From positions 22,816,001 to 22,880,000 of the forward strand of contig NW_027478162.1 in the NCBI RefSeq assembly GCF_051020975.1: a DNA stretch of 64,000 nucleotides. Direction: 5' to 3'. The notes under the pieces were generated by a model that was not told where the DNA came from, did no database searches, and saw only the letters and a list, made by a program, of their open reading frames with translations. The stretch is from Osmia lignaria lignaria. Its lineage: Eukaryota > Arthropoda > Insecta > Hymenoptera > Megachilidae. Positions 50,001 to 62,826 of the stretch are shown one piece after another; position 1 is the stretch's first letter; each line of letters opens with the position of its first letter. The translations under genes and the position numbers were made by a program.

Positions 50001-50915
50001 TCTTCTTCTTGTTGTTCTTCTTCTGCACAGCTAAGCTGGAAGTGGCATTTGCGGCTCGCACTAGTGCAGAGTTATCTCAAAGAAAGGGGCCACGGTGTTT
50101 CTGTATCCCTATTATGTTGGTGCGGCTTCGGAACTTTTAAATATCTCGATATATCTCGAAAACTACGCTTCTGATCAAAAAATATCATAGAACATAAATT
50201 GTAGGAAACATAATTCTCTATAAAAAACGTCTCTTAACATTTTGCCATAGCTCGCTTCGTTTCCGAGATATTTGCAGATTCAGCTCAAAGGAACTGGCCT
50301 GACGGACATATTTCGAGATATTTCTTCTTCTTGTTGTTCTTCCTCTGCACAGCTAAGCTGGAAGTGGCATTTGCAGCTCGCAATAGTGCAGAGTTATCTC
50401 AAAGAAAGGGGCCACGGTGTTTCTGTATCTCTATTATGTTGGTGCGGCTTCGGAACTTTTAAATATCTTGATATATCTCGAGAACTACGCATCTGATCAA
50501 AAAATATCATAGAACATAAAAAGTAGGAAACTTAATTCTCTACAAAAAAGGTCTCTGAACATTTTGCCATAGCTCGCTTCGTTTCCGAGATATTTGCAGA
50601 TTTATCTCAAGGGAAGGGGCCTGACGGACATATTTCGAGATATTTCTTCTTCTTGTTGTTCTTCTTCTGCACAGCTAAGCTGGAAGTGGCATTTGCGGCT
50701 CGCACTAGTGCAGAGTTATCTCAAAGAAAGGGGCCACGGTGTTTCTGTATCTCTATTATGTTGGTGCGGCTTCGGAACTTTTAAATATCTCGATATATCT
50801 CGAAAACTACGCTTCTGATCAAAAAATATCATAGAACATAAATTGTAGGAAACAGAATTCTCTACAAAAAAGGTCGCTTAACATTTTGCCATAGCTCGCT
50901 TCGTTTCCGAGATAT
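47052..50915 (+). repeat. Twelve monomers with alternating Q and non-Q types
   Basis: Q-type starts at 47374, 48018, 48662, 49628 and 50272, with ordinary or GCGGCTCGCACTAG monomers between. The pair 47696-48339 recurs at 49306-49949 (offset 1610 bp, five monomers) by the shared ACATGAATTGTAGG and GGCTCGCTCTAG. 47052 has a private CTCATGGAAAGG. Confidence 0.85.
47601..47651. other. A-tract cluster in the monomer tail
   Basis: Three runs of 5-6 A start at 47601, 47620 and 47646, spaced 19 and 26 bp. The same pattern occurs in most monomers. The spacing is near two and two-and-a-half helical turns, so some intrinsic curvature is plausible, as often reported for satellites, but the phasing is imperfect. 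Confidence 0.5.
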
Positions 50916-52847
50916 TTGCAGATATATCTCAAGGGAAGGGGCCTGACGGACATATCTCGAGATATTTCTTCTTCTTGTTGTTCTTCTTCTGCACAGCTAA
51001 GCTGGAAGTGGCATTTACAGCTCGCAATAGTGCAGAGTTATCTCAAAGAAAGGGGCCACGGTGTTTCTGTATCTCTATTATGTTGGTGCGGCTTCGGAAC
51101 TTTTAAATATCTTGATATATCTCGAGAACTACGCATCTGATCAAAAAATATCATAGAACATAAAAAGTAGGAAACATAATTCTCTACAAAAAAGGTCTCT
51201 TAACATTTTGTCATAGCTCGCTTCGTTTCCGAGATATTTGCAGATATATCTCAAGGGAAGGGGCCTGACGGACATATTTCGAGATATTTCTTCTTCTTGT
51301 TGTTCTTCTTCTGCACAGCTAAGCTGGAAGTGGCATTTACAGCGCGCAATAGTGCAGAGTTATCTCAAAGAAAGGGGCCACGGTGTTTCTGTATCTCTAT
51401 TATGTTGGTGCGGCTTCGGAACTTTTAAATATCTTGATATATCTCGAGAACTACGCATCTGATCAAAAAATATCATAGAACATAAAAAGTAGGAAGCTTA
51501 GTTCTCTACAAAAGAGGTCTCTTAACATTTTGCCATAGCTCGCTTCGTTTCCGAGATATTTGCAGATTTATCTCAAGGGAAGGGGCCTAACGGACATATT
51601 TCGAGATATTTCTTCTTCTTGTTGTTCTTCTTCTGCACAGCTAAACTGGAAGTGGCGTTTCCAGCTCGCAGTAGTGCAGAGTTATCTCAAAGAGAGGGGC
51701 CACGGTGTTTCTGTATCTCTATTATGTTGGTGCGGCTTCGGAACTTTTAAATATCTCGATATATCTCGAAAACTACGCTTCTGATCAAAAAATATCATAG
51801 AACATAAATTGTAGGAAACATAATTCTCTACAAAAAAGATCTCTTAACATTTTGCCATAGCTCGCTTGGTTTCCGAGATATTTGCAGATATATCTCTAGG
51901 GAAGGGGCCTGACGGACATATTTCGAGATATTTCTTCTTCTTGTTGTTCTTCTTCTGCACAGCTAAGCTGGAAGTGGCATTTACAGCTCGCAATAGTGCA
52001 GAGTTATCTCAAAGAAAGGGGCCACGGTGTTTCTGTATCTCTATTATGTTGGTGCGGCTTCGGAACTTTTAAATATCTTGATATATCTCGAGAACTACGC
52101 ATCAGATCAAAAAATATCATAGAACATAAAAAGTAGGAAACTTAATTCTCTACAAAAAAGGTCTCTTAACATTTTGCCATAGCTCTCTTCGTTTCCGAGA
52201 TATTTGCAGATTTATCTCAAGGGAAGGGGCCTGACGGACATATTTCGAGATATTTCTTCTTCTTGATGTTCTTCTTCTGCACAGCTAAGCTGGAAGTGGC
52301 ATTTGCAGCTCGCAATAGTGCAGAGTTATCTCAAAGAAAGGGGCCACGATGTTTCTGTATCTCTATTATGTTGGTGCGGCTTCGGAACTTTTAAATATCT
52401 TGATATATCTCGAGAACTACGCATCTGATCAAAAAATATCATAGAACATAAAAAGTAGGAAGCTTAATTCTCTACAAAAGAGGTCTCTTAACATTTTGCC
52501 ATAGCTCGCTTCGTTTCCGAGATATTTGCAGATTTATCTCAAGGGAAGGGGCCTGACGGACATATTTCGAGATATTTCTTCTTCTTGTTGTTCTTCTTCT
52601 GCACAGCTAAGCTGGAAGTGGCATTTGCGGCTCGCACTAGTGCAGAGTTATCTCAAAGAAAGGGGCCACGGTGTTTCTGTATCTCTATTATGTTGGTGCG
52701 GCTTCGGAACTTTTAAATATCTTGATATATCTCGAGAACTACGCATCTGATCCAAAAATATCATAGAACATAAATAGTAGGAAACTTAATTCTCTACAAA
52801 AAAGGTCTCTTAACATTTTGCCATGGCTCGCTTCGTTTCCGAGATAT
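50916..52847 (+). repeat. Six-monomer block, copy 1
   Basis: Ordered variants: GACATATCTCGAG (50916); TTTTGTCATAGC with CAGCGCGCAAT (51238); GTAGGAAGCTTAG with AAAAGAGGTC, then CCTAACGG and CAGTAGTGCAG (51560); TTGGTTTCCGAG with CATCAGATC (51882); TTGATGTTC (52204). The same set recurs 2576 bp (eight monomers) downstream. Confidence 0.9.
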
Positions 52848-53491
52848 TTGCAGATTTATCTCAAGGAAAGGGGCCTGACGGACATATTTCGAGATATTTC
52901 TTCTTCTTGTTGTTCTTCTTCTGCACAGCTAAGCTGGAAGTGGCATTTGCGGCTCGCACTAGTGCAGAGTTATCTCAAAGAAAGGGGCCACGGTGTTTCT
53001 GTATCCCTATTATGTTGGTGCAGCTTCGGAACTTTTAAATATCTCGATATATCTCGAAGACTACGTTTCTGATCAAAAAATATCATAGAACATAAATTGT
53101 AGGAAACATAATTCTCTATAAAAAACGTCTCTTAACATTTTGCCATAGCTCGCTTCGTTTCCGAGATATTTACAGATTCAGCTCAAAGGAACTGGCCTGA
53201 CGGACATATTTCGAGATATTTCTTCTTCTTGTTGTTCTTCCTCTGCACAGCTAAGCTGGAAGTGGCATTTGCAGCTCGCAATAGTGCAGGGTTATCTCAA
53301 AGAAAGGGGCCACGGTGTTTCTGTATCTCTATTATGTTGGTGCGGCTTCGGAACTTTTAAATATCTTGATATATCTCGAGAACTACGCATCTGATCAAAA
53401 AATATCATAGAACATAAAAAGTAGGAAACTTAATTCTCTACAAAAAAGGTCTCTGAACATTTTGCCATAGCTCGCTTCGTTTCCGAGATAT
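52848..53491 (+). repeat. K-Q pair between the six-monomer blocks
   Basis: 52848 is a K monomer with GTGCAGCTTCGG and ACTACGTTTCTG and a private GCCATGGCTCGC, the only copy with an ATG at this place. 53170 is Q3-like with ATATTTACAGATTC. Confidence 0.85.
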
Positions 53492-55423
53492 TTGCAGATT
53501 TATCTCAAGGGAAGGGGCCTGACGGACATATCTCGAGATATTTCTTCTTCTTGTTGTTCTTCTTCTGCACAGCTAAGCTGGAAGTGGCATTTACAGCTCG
53601 CAATAGTGCAGAGTTATCTCAAAGAAAGGGGCCACGGTGTTTCTGTATCTCTATTATGTTGGTGCGGCTTCGGAACTTTTAAATATCTTGATATATCTCG
53701 AGAACTACGCATCTGATCAAAAAATATCATAGAACATAAAAAGTAGGAAACATAATTCTCTACAAAAAAGGTCTCTTAACATTTTGTCATAGCTCGCTTC
53801 GTTTCCGAGATATTTGCAGATATATCTCAAGGGAAGGGGCCTGACGGACATATTTCGAGATATTTCTTCTTCTTGTTGTTCTTCTTTTGCACAGCTAAGC
53901 TGGAAGTGGCATTTACAGCGCGCAATAGTGCAGAGTTATCTCAAAGAAAGGGGCCACGGTGTTTCTGTATCTCTATTATGTTGGTGCGGCTTCGGAACTT
54001 TTAAATATCTTGATATATCTCGAGAACTACGCATCTGATCAAAAAATATCATAGAACATAAAAAGTAGGAAGCTTAATTCTCTACAAAAGAGGTCTCTTA
54101 ACATTTTGCCATAGCTCGCTTCGTTTCCGAGATATTTGCAGATTTATCTCAAGGGAAGGGGCCTAACGGACATATTTCGAGATATTTCTTCTTCTTGTTG
54201 TTCTTCTTCTGCACAGCTAAACTGGAAGTGGCATTTCCAGCTCGCAGTAGTGCAGAGTTATCTCAAAGAGAGGGGCCACGGTGTTTCTGTATCTCTATTA
54301 TGTTGGTGCGGCTTCGGAACTTTTAAATATCTCGATATATCTCGAAAACTACGCTTCTGATCAAAAAATATCATAGAACATAAATTGTAGGAAACATAAT
54401 TCTCTACAAAAAAGGTCTCTTAACATTTTGCCATAGCTCGCTTGGTTTCCGAGATATTTGCAGATATATCTCAAGGGAAGGGGCCTGACGGACCTATTTC
54501 GAGATATTTCTTCTTCTTGTTGTTCTTCTTCTGCACAGCTAAGCTGTAAGTGGCATTTACAGCTCGCAATAGTGCAGAGTTATCTCAAAGAAAGGGGCCA
54601 CGGTGTTTCTGTATCTCTATTATGTTGGTGCGGCTTCGGAACTTTTAAGTATCTTGATATATCTCGAGAACTACGCATCAGATCAAAAAATATCATAGAA
54701 CATAAAAAGTAGGAAACTTAATTCTCTACAAAAAAGGTCTCTTAACATTTTGCCATAGCTCTCTTCGTTTCCGAGATATTTGCAGATTTATCTCAAGGGA
54801 AGGGGCCTGACGGACATATTTCGAGATATTTCTTCTTCTTGATGTTCTTCTTCTGCACAGCTAAGCTGGAAGTGGCATTTGCAGCTCGCAATAGTGCAGA
54901 GTTATCTCAAAGAAAGGGGCCACGGTGTTTCTGTATCTCTATTATGTTGGTGCGGCTTCGGAACTTTTAAATATCTTGATATATCTCGAGAACTACGCAT
55001 CTGATCAAAAAATATCATAGAACATAAAAAGTAGGAAGCTTAATTCTCTACAAAAGAGGTCTCTTAACATTTTGCCATAGCTCGCTTCGTTTCCGAGATA
55101 TTTGCAGATTTATCTCAAGGGAAGGGGCCTGACGGACATATTTCGAGATATTTCTTCTTCTTGTTGTTCTTCTTCTGCACAGCTAAGCTGGAAGTGGCAT
55201 TTGCGGCTCGCACTAGTGCAGAGTTATCTCAAAGAAAGGGGCCACGGTGTTTCTGTATCTCTATTATGTTGGTGCGGCTTCGGAACTTTTAAATATCTCG
55301 ATATATCTCGAAAACTACGCTTCTGATCAAAAAATATCATAGAACATAAATTGTAGGAAACATAATTCTCTACAAAAAAGGTCTCTTAACATTTTGCCAT
55401 AGCTCGCTTGGTTTCCGAGATAT
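53492..55423 (+). repeat. Six-monomer block, copy 2
   Basis: Copy of 50916-52847; match holds to about 55256, after which the last monomer has an ACGCTTCTG rather than ACGCATCTG end. Private changes include TTCTTTTGCAC and GCTGTAAGTGG. Confidence 0.9.
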
Positions 55424-56067
55424 TTGCAGATATATCTCAAGGGAAGGGGCCTGACGGACATATTTCGAGATATTTCTTCTTCTTGTTGTTCTTCTTCTGC
55501 ACAGCTAAGCTGGAAGTGGCATTTACAGCTCGCAATAGTGCAGAGTTATCTCAAAGAAAGGGGCCACGGTGTTTCTGTATCTCTATTATGTTGGTGCGGC
55601 TTCGGAACTTTTAAATATCTTGACATATCTCGAGAACTACGCATCAGATCAAAAAATATCATAGAACATAAAAAGTAGGAAACTTAATTCTCTACAAAAA
55701 AGGTCTCTTAACATTTTGCCATAGCTCGCTTCGTTTCCGAGATATTTGCAGATATATCTCAAGGGAAGGGGCCTGACGGACATATTTCGAGATATTTCTT
55801 CTTCTTGTTGTTCTTCTTCTGCACAGCTAAGCTGGAAGTGGCATTTACAGCTCGCAATAGTGCAGAGTTATATCAAAGAAAGGGGCCACGGTGTTTCTGT
55901 ATCTCTATTATGTTGGTGCGGCTTCGGAACTTTTAAATATCTTGATATATCTCGAGAACTACGCATCTGATCAAAAAATATCATAGAACATAAAAAGTAG
56001 GAAACTTAATTCTCTACAAAAAAGGTCTCTGAACATTTTGCCATAGCTCGCTTCGTTTCCGAGATAT
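55424..56067 (+). repeat. Two monomers linking right-hand blocks
   Basis: 55424 is a third copy of the TTGGTTTCCGAG/CATCAGATC type. 55746 carries GAGTTATATCAAAG, shared only with 57999 (offset 2253 bp). Confidence 0.85.
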
Positions 56068-58642
56068 TTGCAGATTTATCTCAAGGGAAGGGGCCTGACG
56101 GACATATTTCGAGATATTTCTTCTTCTTGTTGTTCTTCTTCTGCACAGCTAAGCTGGAAGTGGCATTTGCGGCTCGCACTAGTGCAGAGTTATCTCAAAG
56201 AAAGGGGCCACGGTGTGTCTGTATCTCTATTATGTTGGTGCGGCTTCGGAACTTTTAAATATCTTGATATATCTCGAGAACTACGCATCTGATCAAAAAA
56301 TATCATACAAGATAAAAAGTAGGAAACTTAATTCTCTACAAAAAAGGTCTCTCAACATTTTGCCATAGCTCGCTTCGTTTCCGAGATATTTGCAGATTTA
56401 TCTCAAGGGAAGGGGCCTGACGGACATATTTCGAGATATTTCTTCTTCTTGTTGTTCTTCTTCTGCACAGCTAAGCTGGAAGTGGCATTTGCGGCTCGCA
56501 CTAGTGCAGAGTTATCTCAAAGAAAGGGGCCACGGTGTTTCTGTATCCCTATTATGTTGGTGCGGCTTCGGAACTTTTAAATATCTTGATATATCTCGAG
56601 AACTACGCATCTGATCAAAAAATATCATAGAACATAAAAAGTAGGAAACTTAATTCTCTACAAAAAAGGTCTCTTAACAATTGGCCATAGCTCGCTTCGT
56701 TTCCGAGATATTTGCAGATTTATCTCAAGGGAAGGGGCCTGACGGACATATTTCGAGATATTTATTCTTCTTGTTGTTCTTCTTCTGCACAGCTAAGCTG
56801 GAAGTGGCATTTGCGGCTCGCACTAGTGCAGAGTTATCTCAAAGAAAGGGGCCACGGTGTTTCTGTATCTCTATTATGTTGGTGCGGCTTCGGAACTTTT
56901 AAATATCTTGATATATCTCGAGAACTACGCATCAGATCAAAAAATATCATAGAACATAAAAAGTAGGAAACTTAATTCTCTACAAAAATGTCTGTTAACA
57001 TTTTGCAATAGCTCTCTTCGTTTCCGAGATATTTGCAGATTTATCTCAAGGGAAGGGGCCTGACGGACATATTTCGAGATATTTCTTCTTCTTGTTGTTC
57101 TTCTTCTGCACAGCTAAGCTGGAAGTGGCATTGGCGGCTCGCACTAGTGCAGAGTTATCTCAAAGAAAGGGGCCACGGTGTTTCTGTATCTCTATTATGT
57201 TGGTGCGGCTTTGGAACTTTTAAATATCTCGATATATCTCGAAAACTACGCTTCTGATCAAAAAATATCGTAGAACATAAATTGTAGGAAACATAATTCT
57301 CTACAAAAAAGGTCTCTTAACATTTTGCCATAGCTCGCTTCGTTTCCGAGATATTTGCAGATATATCTCAAGGGAAGGGGCCTGACGGACATATTTCGAG
57401 ATATTTCTTCTTCTTGTTGTTCTGCTTCTGCACAGCTAAGCTGGAAGTGGCATTTGCGGCTCGCACTAGTGCAGAGTTATCTCAAAGAAAGGGGCCACGG
57501 TGTTTCTGTATCCCTATTATGTTGGTGCAGCTTCGGAACTTTTAAATATCTCGATATATCTCGAAAACTACGTTTCTGATCAAAAAATATCATAGAACAT
57601 AAATTGTAGGAAACATAATTCTCTATAAAAAACGTCTCTTAACATTTTGCCATAGCTCGCTTCGTTTCCGAGATATTTGCAGATTCAGCTCAAAGGAACT
57701 GGCCTGACGGACATATTTCGAGATATTTCTTCTTCTTGTTGTTCTTCCTCTGCACAGCTAAGCTGGAAGTGGCATTTGCAGTTCGCAATAGTGCAGAGTT
57801 ATCTCAAAGAAAGGGGCCACGGTGTTTCTGTATCTCTATTATGTTGGTGCGGCTTCGGAACTTTTAAATATCTTGATATATCTCGAGAACTACGCATCTG
57901 ATCAAAAAATATCATAGAACATAAAAAGTAGGAAACTTAATTCTCTACAAAAAAGGTCTCTGAACATTTTGCCATAGGTCGCTTCGTTTCCGAGATATTT
58001 GCAGATTTATCTCAAGGGAAGGGGCCTGACGGACATATTTCGAGATATTTCTTCTTCTTGTTGTTCTTCTTCTGCACAGCTAAGCTGGAAGTGGCATTTA
58101 CAGCTCGCAATAGTGCAGAGTTATATCAAAGAAAGGGGCCACGGTGTTTCTGTATCTCTATTATGTTGGTGCGGCTTCGGAACTTTTAAATATCTTGATA
58201 TATCTCGAGAACTACGCATCTGATCAAAAAATATCATAGAACATAAAAAGTAGGAAACTTAATTCTCTACAAAAAAGGTCTCTGAACATTTTGCCATAGC
58301 TCGCTTCGTTTCCGAGATATTTGCAGATTTATCTCAAGGGAAGGGGCCTGACGGACATATTTCGAGATATTTCTTCTTCTTGTTGTTCTTCTTCTGCACA
58401 GCTAAGCTGGAAGTGGCATTTGCGGCTCGCACTAGTGCAGAGTTATCTCAAAGAAAGGGGCCACGGTGTTTCTGTATCTCTATTATGTTGGTGCGGCTTC
58501 GGAACTTTTAAATATCTTGATATATCTCGAGAACTACGCATCTGATCAAAAAATATCATAGAACATAAAAAGTAGGAAACTTAATTCTCTACAAAAAAGG
58601 TCTCTGAACATTTTGCCATAGCTCGCTTCGTTTCCGAGATAT
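56068..58642 (+). repeat. Eight-monomer HOR, 2575 bp, copy 1
   Basis: Marked by GGTGTGTCTG and ATCATACAAGAT (56068), AACAATTGGCC and TATTTATTCTTC (56712), a 321-bp monomer ending CAAAAATGTCTGTTAAC, GGCATTGGCGGC and GGCTTTGGAAC (57033), GTGCAGCTTCGG (57355) and Q3 (57677). Six of eight positions match 58643-61216 with the same 1-bp loss. Confidence 0.9.
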
Positions 58643-61216
58643 TTGCAGATTTATCTCAAGGGAAGGGGCCTGACGGACATATTTCGAGATATTTCTTCTT
58701 CTTGTTGTTCTTCTTCTGCACAGCTAAGCTGGAAGTGGCATTTGCGGCTCGCACTAGTGCAGAGTTATCTCAATGAAAGGGGCCACGGTGTGTCTGTATC
58801 TCTATTATGTTGGTGCGGCTTCGGAACTTTTAAATATCTTGATATATCTCGAGAACTACGCATCTGATCAAAAAATATCATACAAGATAAAAAGTAGGAA
58901 ACTTAATTCTCTACAAAAAAGGTCTCTCAACATTTTGCCATAGCTCGCTTCGTTTCCGAGATATTTGCAGATTTATCTCAAGGGAAGGGGCCTGACGGAC
59001 ATATTTCGAGATATTTCTTCTTCTTGTTGTTCTTCTTCTGCACAGCTAAGCTGGAAGTGGCATTTGCGGCTCGCACTAGTGCAGAGTTATCTCAAAGAAA
59101 GGGGCCACGGTGTTTCTGTATCCCTATTATGTTGGTGCGGCTTCGGAACTTTTAAATATCTTGATATATCTCGAGAACTACGCATCTGATCAAAAAATAT
59201 CATAGAACATAAAAAGTAGGAAACTTAATTCTCTACAAAAAAGGTCTCTTAACAATTGGCCATAGCTCGCTTCGTTTCCGAGATATTTGCAGATTTATCT
59301 CAAGGGAAGGGGCCTGACGGACATATTTCGAGATATTTATTCTTCTTGTTGTTCTTCTTCTGCACAGCTAAGCTGGAAGTGGCATTTGCGGCTCGCACTA
59401 GTGCAGAGTTATCTCAAAGAAAGGGGCCACGGTGTTTCTGTATCTCTATTATGTTGGTGCGGCTTCGGAACTTTTAAATATCTTGATATATCTCGAGAAC
59501 TACGCATCAGATCAAAAAATATCATAGAACATAAAAAGTAGGAAACTTAATTCTCTACAAAAATGTCTGTTAACATTTTGCAATAGCTCTCTTCGTTTCC
59601 GAGATATTTGCAGATTTATCTCAAGGGAAGGGGCCTGACGGACATATTTCGAGATATTTCTTCTTCTTGTTGTTCTTCTTCTGCACAGCTAAGCTGGAAG
59701 TGGCATTGGCGGCTCGCACTAGTGCAGAGTTATCTCAAAGAAAGGGGCCACGGTGTTTCTGTATCTCTATTATGTTGGTGCGGCTTTGGAACTTTTAAAT
59801 ATCTCGATATATCTCGAAAACTACGCTTCTGATCAAAAAATATCGTAGAACATAAATTGTAGGAAACATAATTCTCTACAAAAAAGGTCTCTTAACATTT
59901 TGCCATAGCTCGCTTCGTTTCCGAGATATTTGCAGATTTATCTCAAGGAAAGGGGCCTGACGGACATATTTCGAGATATTTCTTCTTCTTGTTGTTCTTC
60001 TTCTGCACAGCTAAGCTGGAAGTGGCATTTGCGGCTCGCACTAGTGCAGAGTTATCTCAAAGAAAGGGGCCACGGTGTTTCTGTATCCCTATTATGTTGG
60101 TGCAGCTTCGGAACTTTTAAATATCTCGATATATCTCGAAAACTACGTTTCTGATCAAAAAATATCATAGAACATAAATTGTAGGAAACATAATTCTCTA
60201 TAAAAAACGTCTCTTAACATTTTGCCATAGCTCGCTTCGTTTCCGAGATATTTGCAGATTCAGCTCAAAGGAACTGGCCTGACGGACATATTTCGAGATA
60301 TTTCTTCTTCTTGTTGTTCTTCCTCTGCACAGCTAAGCTGGAAGTGGCATTTGCAGCTCGCAATAGTGCAGAGTTATCTCAAAGAAAGGGGCCACGGTGT
60401 TTCTGTATCTCTATTATGTTGGTGCGGCTTCGGAACTTTTAAATATCTTGATATATCTCGAGAACTACGCATCTGATCAAAAAATATCATAGAACATAAA
60501 AAGTAGGAAACTTAATTCTCTACAAAAAAGGTCTCTCAACATTTTGCCATAGCTCGCTTCGTTTCCGAGATATTTGCAGATTTATCTCAAGGGAAGGGGC
60601 CTGACGGACATATTTCGAGATATTTCTTCTTCTTGTTGTTCTTCTTCTGCACAGCTAAGCTGGAAGTGGCATTTGCGGCTCGCACTAGTGCAGAGTTATC
60701 TCAAAGAAAGGGGCCACGGTGTTTCTGTATCCCTATTATGTTGGTGCGGCTTCGGAACTTTTAAATATCTTGATATATCTCGAGAACTACGCATCAGATC
60801 AAAAAATATCATAGAACATAAAAAGTAGGAAACTTAATTCTCTACAAAAATGTCTGTTAACATTTTGCAATAGCTCTCTTCGTTTCCGAGATATTTGCAG
60901 ATTTATCTCAAGGGAAGGGGCCTGACGGACATATTTCGAGATATTTCTTCTTCTTGTTGTTCTTCTTCTGCACAGCTAAGCTGGAAGTGGCATTGGCGGC
61001 TCGCACTAGTGCAGAGTTATCTCAAAGAAAGGGGCCACGGTGTTTCTGTATCTCTATTATGTTGGTGCGGCTTTGGAACTTTTAAATATCTCGATATATC
61101 TCGAAAACTACGCTTCTGATCAAAAAATATCGTAGAACATAAATTGTAGGAAACATAATTCTCTACAAAAAAGGTCTCTTAACATTTTGCCATAGCTCGC
61201 TTCGTTTCCGAGATAT
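58643..61216 (+). repeat. Eight-monomer HOR, copy 2, plus partial repeat
   Basis: Copy of 56068 onward. The final two positions (60574, 60895) are another copy of the 321-bp/GGCATTGGCGGC pair, 1287 bp after 59287 and 59608, so the unit has begun to duplicate internally. Confidence 0.88.
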
Positions 61217-62826
61217 TTGCAGATATATCTCAAGGGAAGGGGCCTGACGGACATATTTCGAGATATGTCTTCTTCTTGTTGTTCTTCTTCTGCACAGCTA
61301 AGCTGGAAGTGGCATTTACAGCTCGCAATAGTGCAGAGTTATCTCAAAGAAAGGGGCCACGGTGTTTCTGTATCTCTATTATGTTGGTGCGGCTTCGGAA
61401 CTTTTAAATATCTTGATATATCTCGAGAACTACGCATCTGATAAAAAAATATCATAGAACACAAAAAGTAGGAAACTTAATTCTCTACAAAAAAGGTCTC
61501 TTAACATTTTGCCATAGCTCGCTTCGTTTCCGAGATATTTGCAGATTTATCTCAAGGGAAGGGGCCTAACGGACATATTTCGAGATATTTCTTCTTCTTG
61601 TTGTTCTTCTTCTGCACAGCTAAACTGGAAGTGGCATTTCCAGCTCGCAATAGTGCAGAGTTATCTCAAAGAGAGGGGCCACGGTGTGTCTGTATCTCTA
61701 TTATGTTGGTGCGGCTTCGGAACTTTTAAATATCTTGATATATCTCGAGAACTACGCATCTGATCAAAAAATATCATAGAACATAAAAAGTAGGAAAGCT
61801 AATTCTCTACAAAAAAGGTCTCCTAACATTTTGCCATAGCTCGCTGCGTTTCCGAGATATTTGCAGATTTATCTCAAGGGAAGGGGCCTGACGGACATAT
61901 TTCGAGATATTTCTTCTTCTTGTTGTTCTTCTTCTGCACAGCTAAGCTGGAAGTGGCATTTGCGGCTCGCACTAGTGCAGAGTTATCTCAAAGAGAGGGG
62001 CCACGGTGTTTCTGTATCTCTATTATGTTGGTGCGGCTTCGGAACTTTTAAATATCTTGATATATCTCGAGAACTACGCATCTGATCAAAAAATATCATA
62101 GAACATAAAAAGTAGGAAACTTAATTCTCTACAAAAAAGGTCTCCTAACATTTTGCCATAGCTCGCTTCGTTTCCGAGATATTTGCAGATTTATCTCAAG
62201 GGAAGGGGCCTGACGGACATATTTCGAGATATTTCTTCTTCTTGTTGTTCTTCTTCTGCACAGCTAAGCTGGAAGTGGCATTTGCGGCTCGCACTAGTGC
62301 AGAGTTATCTCAAAGAAAGGGACCACGGTGTTTCTGTATCCCTATTATGTTGGTGCGGCTTCGGAACTTTTAAATATCTCGATATATCTCGAAAACTACG
62401 CTTCTGATCAAAAAATATCATAGAACATAAATTGTAGGAAACATAATTCTCTACAAAAAACGTCTCTTAACATTTTGCCATAGCTCGCTTCGTTTCCGAG
62501 ATATTTGCAGATTCAGCTCAAAGGAACTGGCCTGACGGACATATTTCGAGATATTTCTTCTTCTTGTTGTTCTTCCTCTGCACAGCTAAGCTGGAAGTGG
62601 CATTTGCAGCTGGCGATAGTGCAGAGTTATCTGTAAGAAAGGGGCCACGGTGTTTCTGTATCTCTATTATGTTGGTGCGGCTTCGGAACTTTTAAATATC
62701 TTGATATATCTCGAGAACTACGCATCTGATCAAAAAATATCATAGAACATAAAAAGTAGGAAACTTAATTCTCTACAAAAAAGGTCTCTCAACATTTTGC
62801 CATAGCTCGCTTCGTTTCCGAGATAT
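61217..62826 (+). repeat. Five ordinary monomers
   Basis: Copies at 61217, 61539, 61861, 62183 and 62505. 61539 and 61861 share GAGAGGGGCC; the tails of 61539 and 61861 share GGTCTCCTAAC. 62505 is a Q copy with a private GCTGGCGATAG and ATCTGTAAGAAAGG. Confidence 0.85.
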
